A stretch of DNA of 23,968 bases from a virus, in the IMG/VR virus record IMGVR_UViG_3300006929_004998, positions 1 to 23,968 of that record, one strand, 5' to 3'. Made by a program: the position numbers and the translations under genes. The notes below the pieces were generated by a model. The model searched no databases, was not told the origin of the DNA, and was given only the letters and a program-made list of their open reading frames with translations. Positions 20,629 through 23,968 of the stretch are shown here, piece by piece. Numbering within the stretch: position 1 is the stretch's first letter; the number at the start of each line of letters is the position of its first letter.

Positions 20629-20984
20629 ATTTGAACGCCCATTCTTAAAAAGGCTTGTTTCCATTCGGGTGATATTTTAGCTGCTAATTCTACTTTTAAT
20701 TCTTGAGATTCATACCAATTTTTACCTAAATGTAGTTTTAAGTCAGGAGCCCAATCTATTGAGTATGCATCGTACATATCGTCTTTATTGTCGAATCCTA
20801 ATTGCTGGAATACTGCGGTCATATATTTCTCAAACATAGTTTTTGATAACTCTACTGCCTGAGATTTAAGTGCTTCGGGATCTAGGTCTTTTATCTGTTT
20901 TTCTAAATCCTTAATTGTTTTTTCACTTCTATCAAGTTTGGTTTTTAATGAATTTAAATCGTTTAGTTCAATTTCGACTTTCAT
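20610..20984 (-). CDS. Hypothetical coiled-coil protein, 124 aa
   Basis: Residues about 5-45 (LNDLNSLKTKLDRSEKTIKD...) form a coiled coil. A folded C-terminal part follows (YMTAVFQQLGFDNKDDMYDA, then GKNWYESQELKVELAAKISP). Not recognised. The ATG has the conserved ACCAACAAC leader 28 nt upstream. A terminator at 21013-21048 just before that leader suggests that this gene is expressed from its own promoter. Its last codons (KKPLA, stop) lie inside the inverted stem of the plus-strand terminator. Confidence 0.65.
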   Translation of the reverse strand: MKVEIELNDLNSLKTKLDRSEKTIKDLEKQIKDLDPEALKSQAVELSKTMFEKYMTAVFQQLGFDNKDDMYDAYSIDWAPDLKLHLGKNWYESQELKVELAAKISPEWKQAFLRMGVQIKKPLA

Positions 20985-20993
20985 TGTTTTGGG

Positions 20994-21012
20994 GATTTAT
21001 GTGGTTGTTGGT
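20994..21012 (-). promoter_or_regulatory. Conserved A/C-rich leader motif, copy 4
   Basis: On the minus strand ACCAACAACCACATAAATCC begins 28 nt before the ATG at 20984, directly after the T-tract of the preceding terminator. Transcription that starts here would have to begin very close to the motif. Confidence 0.55.
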
Positions 21013-21048
21013 TTAAAAATCCGGAAGGGCTCTATCTCCTTCCGGATT
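21013..21048 (-). terminator. Rho-independent terminator, leftward
   Basis: An 11-bp perfect stem, AATCCGGAAGG (21018-21028) with CCTTCCGGATT (21038-21048) and a 9-nt loop, followed on the minus strand by ATTTTTAAA. It would end transcripts coming from the initiator gene and the structured RNA region. Confidence 0.8.
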
Positions 21049-21099
21049 ACGTTTTCGAAAGCACAAGAGAGAGAGATTTCTGTCCTGTGATTTGGTTTC

Positions 21100-21127
21100 T
21101 GCTGATGGGTTAGCATTGCCATTAGCA
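21100..21127 (+). other. 9-bp hairpin in the gene-free region
   Basis: TGCTGATGG (21100-21108) pairs with CCATTAGCA (21119-21127) around a 10-nt loop. One G-T pair is only allowed if the plus strand is transcribed. A second small hairpin, TTCGGG-ATTTT-CCCGAA, follows at 21133-21149. Function unknown. Confidence 0.4.
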
Positions 21128-21171
21128 GGGTTTTCGGGATTTTCCCGAAGGTGGTTTGTTGCGCGTTACGA

Positions 21172-21300
21172 GAATGTAGAAGGTAGGAGTTCAGAAGGCC
21201 CCCTCCCTCAATCCCCGCCCGCAGAGGGAGGAGTTCAGAATTCAGGAGTTTAGAATTCAGAATGACCCTCCCCTTTATCCCCTCCCGAGGAGGGGGAGGA
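21172..21300 (+). repeat. Two tandem composite repeats, intergenic
   Basis: GAATGTAGAAGGTAGGAG and GGCCCCCTCCCTCAATCCCC... are followed by GAATTCAGGAGTTTAG and CCCTCCCC...CCCCTCCCGAGGAGGGGG. The order matches the in-frame copies inside the late genes, in the same plus-strand orientation, although genes here are on the minus strand. Confidence 0.85.
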
Positions 21301-21319
21301 TTGAAGCGCTGTTAATTTG

Positions 21320-21518
21320 TTGAGTGAGGACAGGATTCGATACCTGTATCCCGATTAACCAGCTTACTATCCACAGTCAGCCTTTGCCCGGAGTCATGCA
21401 GTGTGGATCTTTCGGACTGCACCGCCTTACTTTTCGAGTAACTGTATTCAGGTTTCGATCCTGATTTACTCTCCCTATGTACAGAGATACAATTAAACGC
21501 TTCCGCCACCTCACTCAA
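21320..21518 (-). ncRNA. Structured RNA candidate: tRNA-like acceptor/T-arm plus pseudoknot
   Basis: Read on the minus strand. A perfect 10-bp closing stem (TTGAGTGAGG, 21518-21509, with CCTCACTCAA, 21329-21320) abuts directly a T-arm-like hairpin ACAGG-TATCGAAT-CCTGT (21347-21330), as acceptor and T stems do in tRNA. The 5' side continues TGGCGGAAGCGTTTAA, like a class II tRNA D-arm, but its stem does not close well. Inside are hairpin GAGTAA/TTACTC with TCAGG-ATCGAAA-CCTGA (21471-21436) and a possible H-type pseudoknot: TGCAGT (21421-21416)/ACTGCA (21402-21397) crossed by ATCCAC (21408-21403)/GTGGAT (21374-21369). At about 199 nt and without CCA it is no ordinary tRNA. A decayed or intron-containing tRNA is the alternative. 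A 74-codon open frame across it (start 21536) is probably fortuitous. Confidence 0.55.
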
Positions 21519-21533
21519 TTTTGGGAAGGCAGA

Positions 21534-21611
21534 CAATCGTAGTACTTTTGCAAGCTAGGCACCGTGAGATAAATAGCGCTTTTAACGCCAGTGCCTATTC
21601 CACTACAATTG
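21534..21611 (-). ncRNA. Second structured RNA candidate, 78 nt
   Basis: Read on the minus strand: a 10-bp closing stem CAATTGTAGT (21611-21602)/ACTACGATTG (21543-21534) with one U-G pair. Inside is a perfect 7-bp TAGGCAC/GTGCCTA stem (21597-21591 with 21562-21556) enclosing TGGCG-TTAAAAG-CGCTA (21590-21574). A GCTT-GCAA-AAGT hairpin with a GNRA loop adjoins the closing stem. Two wobble pairs would be A-C mismatches on the other strand, so the minus strand is the likely RNA. It has tRNA size but not a tRNA fold. It lies 15 nt upstream of the larger element and may be part of one RNA with it. Confidence 0.5.
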
Positions 21612-21687
21612 AATGGCTTCTTATTTTCATTATGTTAAAGAACGGTTTTAGAGGATGAGGAGCTTTCAGGTTCCCCATCATTAGGGA

Positions 21688-22524
21688 CTAACTCATAAAT
21701 AGTGGGTGGTACATGTATTGGGTACCTTTTTTTATTGCTTCGAAATTGCTTTCGTCGAATTTTATGCGTCGCTGATCGGCTAGGTTTTGGGCTTCTTTTT
21801 TTGTTAATAGCTTTTGATTAGCGGCCGATTTACTTGTTTTTTTGGATTCAGGATCTCTGTTTAACCATGTTTCTAAATCTTTGTCGGACCGGAGTACCGG
21901 GTCTGTATTGGATTGTTGATTGTTTTCTTTTACCCATGTGGAGTTGGCTCTGTTTAGTATGGCTTTTTTTATTTCTTCTATGGAAAATGTTTTGAGCCGA
22001 GCCCTTACTTGGGGCATTCTTTCTTTGGTGGATTTTAACCGGGTGCCATTGCATTGATTCCAGTATTCCAGTATTTCTTGGGTTTGGGAGTTTAGGGTAT
22101 TGGTTTGAGGTTTGGGTTTTGGAACTTCGGGTTTTGCAATACTTTCGAGCGGGGGTACAGCTGCATCGTTATATATTTGCTGGTTGTATTTTTGGTGGTT
22201 TACCAAACTAATTACATTTACACCTTGTGAGCTGTCTATATATATCATTTCTTCACGCTCTAAGTATTTTAAGAAGTTGTTGACGTTGGAGTTGTTTTTC
22301 CAGCTCCATGCTTTGCGAAGGAATGTGAGTGAGGCTGCTATTTCGCCTTGTTCCCATACGATTAATTTTTTACCTATTATTTTTTTACCCGGATCGGATT
22401 TGTACCTTGCCTGATATAGTATCCAGATCCAAGCTTCTGCTTTGCTGAGTGTTCTTTTTTCTGTCCAGAATTCGTGGCGAAAGAACTTTCTGTATAATTT
22501 GATAAATCCTTCATCATTACTCAT
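21688..22524 (-). CDS. Phage replication initiator (replisome organizer-like)
   Basis: A 278-residue protein. The N-terminus (GFIKLYRKFFRHEFWTEKRT, then SKAEAWIWILYQARY) is typical of phage replisome-organizer/O-like winged-helix domains (about 5-115). After a Pro-rich linker (about 120-145) comes a helical C-terminal domain, EILEYWNQCNGTRLKSTKER to DLETWLNRDP (about 148-225). This resembles the conserved C-terminal domain of phage initiators that contact the helicase. It would bind the phage origin and load the DnaB-type helicase encoded downstream. No iteron array was recognised inside the gene; the structured region just downstream might include the origin. Family assignment is by eye. Confidence 0.8.
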   Translation of the reverse strand: MSNDEGFIKLYRKFFRHEFWTEKRTLSKAEAWIWILYQARYKSDPGKKIIGKKLIVWEQGEIAASLTFLRKAWSWKNNSNVNNFLKYLEREEMIYIDSSQGVNVISLVNHQKYNQQIYNDAAVPPLESIAKPEVPKPKPQTNTLNSQTQEILEYWNQCNGTRLKSTKERMPQVRARLKTFSIEEIKKAILNRANSTWVKENNQQSNTDPVLRSDKDLETWLNRDPESKKTSKSAANQKLLTKKEAQNLADQRRIKFDESNFEAIKKGTQYMYHPLFMS

Positions 22525-22580
22525 TATTGCAGCTTTCTTACTTATTTAGTGTTCTTTTGCTGTTTATTTTGTTTAGATAA

Positions 22581-22952
22581 CTAGCTGTTTTTAAGTAGCT
22601 TTATCTTTTTATTTTGCGTTATTGGTATTGAGTTTCCTTCTGAATCGAACTGCCCACCTTTGAGAAAATGATCTAAATCGGTTTTTAATATTCTTTTTGC
22701 AGCTCCGCATTGTGTTAGCGGCAGGTTGTATTTGTGAATGAGGTTACTGATATGGGCGGTACTTTTACCGCCAATGTATTTGGCTGCTGTTTTACGATCG
22801 AAGCTTGGTGCCTGGAGCGCAAGGGCGTTTTCGTGTTCTTCTATTTTTTTGTTGATTTCTTCGAGGTCTTTTCTGGAGGCTTCTTTAACTACGTGTGCTA
22901 ATTCTTCGACAGACAGATCTATTACTCGTTTTTTGTAAAAATCAGTGGACAT
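22581..22952 (-). CDS. Excisionase-like helix-turn-helix protein
   Basis: A 123-residue protein. An N-terminal charged helix (about 12-45) is followed by FDRKTAAKYIGGKSTAHISN...LIHKYNLPLTQ and AKRILKTDLDHFLKGG (51-100). That order is the MerR/excisionase-type helix-turn-helix seen in phage Xis/AlpA-like and regulator proteins. It probably binds DNA in the early switch; excision versus regulation cannot be separated here. The ATG overlaps the end of the upstream gene by 11 nt. A 56-nt gap separates it from the initiator. Confidence 0.7.
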   Translation of the reverse strand: MSTDFYKKRVIDLSVEELAHVVKEASRKDLEEINKKIEEHENALALQAPSFDRKTAAKYIGGKSTAHISNLIHKYNLPLTQCGAAKRILKTDLDHFLKGGQFDSEGNSIPITQNKKIKLLKNS

Positions 22953-23307
22953 GAGCTTGGATGTTTTTTTGGATGGTTTTATTTACGACATCTAAATCGA
23001 ACTCTAATCCGGCGTTGTTCATGTAATCTTTTACTGACTGAGGGAGTAGTGTAGCATCGGCAGATTCTATGAACGAGAGTATGCTGTGTAATTTCTTTTT
23101 TGAGCGATCAGTATCGTATAGGATTTTTGTTACCATACTACGATCTGAATCAATACCCAGACACATTAGAACGTCTTTATTGCTTAGCCTGGTTAGTTTT
23201 AACCGGTGCGCATGAATTAATTTTGCGTGGTCTAAAGCCCTTACTAATAATGATATATCGCACTTAAGGATACCGTGCTTTTTTGTAATATTTTTAGATG
23301 TGTGCAT
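22942..23307 (-). CDS. Early regulator candidate divergent from the repressor
   Basis: A 121-residue basic protein (MHTSKNITKKHGILKCDISL...). The stretch LSNKDVLMCLGIDSDRSMVT...KILYDTDRSKKKLHSILSFI at about 41-81 reads like a helix-turn-helix. Being the first leftward early gene and divergent from an XRE repressor, it occupies the position of a Cro- or CII-type regulator. That function is positional inference; no family recognised. The ATG follows an A-rich TAATAAAAAATG, and the operator-like repeat lies 14-33 nt upstream. Confidence 0.65.
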   Translation of the reverse strand: MHTSKNITKKHGILKCDISLLVRALDHAKLIHAHRLKLTRLSNKDVLMCLGIDSDRSMVTKILYDTDRSKKKLHSILSFIESADATLLPQSVKDYMNNAGLEFDLDVVNKTIQKNIQAHVH

Positions 23308-23320
23308 TTTTTATTACTAT

Positions 23321-23340
23321 TCAACAGTGTTGAGTTCAAC
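23321..23340. promoter_or_regulatory. Candidate operator with three alternating half-sites
   Basis: TCAAC (23321-23325), GTTGA (23329-23333) and TCAAC (23336-23340) form two overlapping inverted repeats with spacers of 3 and 2 nt. They lie between the divergent genes, a typical place for a lysogeny-switch operator. TAAATATG at 23350-23357 may be part of a rightward promoter. Confidence 0.5.
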
Positions 23341-23373
23341 GACAGTGATTAAATATGTAAATTATATTACAAT

Positions 23374-23968
23374 ATGACAAGTTCCAGAGTAGAAAATTTT
23401 GATAAAGCCCGTGGATTGCGTTTGAAGCGATTTAGAACGGAGATCCTGGATATAAGCCAGAAGGATTTGGCTTTGGATAGGGATGTTTCGCAGAGTAAAA
23501 TGAGTATGATTGAGCGCGGGCAGATGCCGGATGATGATCTTATTAAGTTTTATACGGATTCGGGTATTAACTGGAATTGGGTTATGAACGGGAACGGTCC
23601 TTTACAGTTGAACGGAGAGAACGGCGTTGTAAATGAGGAGCCTATTAATTACCGTAGTATTACTGAGATCATGGATTATCTGGATAGTGATGATCCGATT
23701 GATGTGTTTTTTAAAGACCTTGAGAATATGAGGGATGATATTCTTTTCCGGATAAAGACAGCTTCCGACTTATCTGATGTTGAACGGGATGATCTGTATA
23801 AAAAGCTTGTATCTAAGATCTTTGAAAAGGCTAAAAAACTGTATGAAAATAGCAAACGTATTGATCATACTGGCGATCTAGCTCAAAAGGCATTATCTGG
23901 AGAAATACCAAGCTTAGATGATATATCTGTATCCTTTTCAGGGAAGTCCTTACCATCCGATGTAGATC
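23374..23968 (+). CDS. XRE-family phage repressor (CI-like), 3'-partial
   Basis: The frame is open from the ATG at 23374 to the right edge, 198 codons seen. Residues 9-50 (KARGLRLKRFRTEILDISQK to SKMSMIERGQ) form an XRE helix-turn-helix; ISQKDLALDRDVSQSKMSMI holds the two recognition helices. WNWVMNGNGPL (67-77) is the signature that often follows the HTH in phage CI-like repressors. The rest (about 78-198) is helical and acidic with no recognised peptidase motif before the window ends, so whether it has an S24-type autocleavage domain is unknown. It probably binds the 23321-23340 sites to control itself and the leftward early genes. Confidence 0.85.
   Translation, partial: MTSSRVENFDKARGLRLKRFRTEILDISQKDLALDRDVSQSKMSMIERGQMPDDDLIKFYTDSGINWNWVMNGNGPLQLNGENGVVNEEPINYRSITEIMDYLDSDDPIDVFFKDLENMRDDILFRIKTASDLSDVERDDLYKKLVSKIFEKAKKLYENSKRIDHTGDLAQKALSGEIPSLDDISVSFSGKSLPSDVD

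Noticed and set aside
21436-21518. An ordinary tRNA-Tyr in the 5' part of the RNA element
   Set aside because: TGGCGGAAGCGTTTAA, a TGTACA loop and a TCAGG-ATCGAAA-CCTGA hairpin look tempting. However, the D-stem does not close, the anticodon loop has the wrong size, and five extra bases separate the T-arm from any acceptor partner.
21312-21536. A 74-codon open frame on the minus strand
   Set aside because: It coincides almost exactly with the structured RNA element, has Ser/Lys-rich low-information sequence and no family resemblance; the base-pairing pattern explains the region better.

Overview
The window looks like part of a temperate tailed phage or prophage of a Bacteroidota/Balneolota-type (FCB group) host. 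Supporting evidence: a late block ending in membrane and lysis-type genes; a leftward early block with SSB, a DnaB-type helicase, a replication initiator and DNA methyltransferases; an XRE repressor divergent from the early block; A-rich translation leaders; and a promoter-like TTG(N20)TAGATTTG resembling the Bacteroidota -33/-7 pattern. No integrase, terminase, capsid or tail gene lies inside the window, so prophage versus free phage is undecided.

Layout. (1) 3-8383, plus strand: the end of a giant polyvalent protein (ParB-like domain, zinc-metallopeptidase-like motif, LPD38-like region), then a 3-TM protein, a membrane-anchored coiled coil, a holin-like protein, a CHAP-like peptidoglycan hydrolase, a two-TM coiled-coil protein and a lipoprotein. 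(2) About 8384-8537: convergent junction. (3) 8538-16426, minus strand: small accessory genes, several chained by stop/start overlaps and three too short for usual ORF cut-offs; a P-loop fragment; SSB; and a three-gene modification cassette (C5-cytosine methylase, PAPS-reductase-like PP-loop enzyme, N4/N6 methylase). (4) 16427-16863: repeat-rich, perhaps with one disrupted gene. (5) 16864-20984, minus strand: small genes, the DnaB-type helicase and a protein that may have a sliding-clamp fold interrupted by a cysteine-rich insert. (6) 20985-21687: no protein gene, but a terminator, two GC-rich repeats and two structured RNA candidates. One candidate has a tRNA-like acceptor/T-arm junction plus a possible pseudoknot. 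(7) 21688-23307, minus strand: replication initiator and two probable DNA-binding proteins. (8) 23321-23340: candidate operator. (9) 23374 to the end: XRE-type repressor, running off the window.

The most unusual property is invasion by three repeat families: a 7-nt family (GTTAGTA / GTTAGAATGTAGGA), an 8-nt family (GGTGTTAG / GGTGTTAT) and a GC-rich hairpin element ending CCCCTCCCGTGGAGGGG. All copies I compared lie in the same orientation on the plus strand, whichever strand the neighbouring gene is on. They begin at, or supply, the stop codons of many genes. Inside genes they sit in frame in presumed interdomain linkers, producing peptides such as ENVEGRSS and PSPLSPPVEGK, and probably also in the SSB tail linker.

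Two further themes deserve tests. A leader motif (ACCAACAAC, 2-3 nt, ATAAA) precedes four genes on both strands. A possible plus-strand small RNA (about 20560-20628) carries the complementary TTGTTGGT between two hairpins. All functional calls come from reading motifs by eye; no database search or folding program was run.
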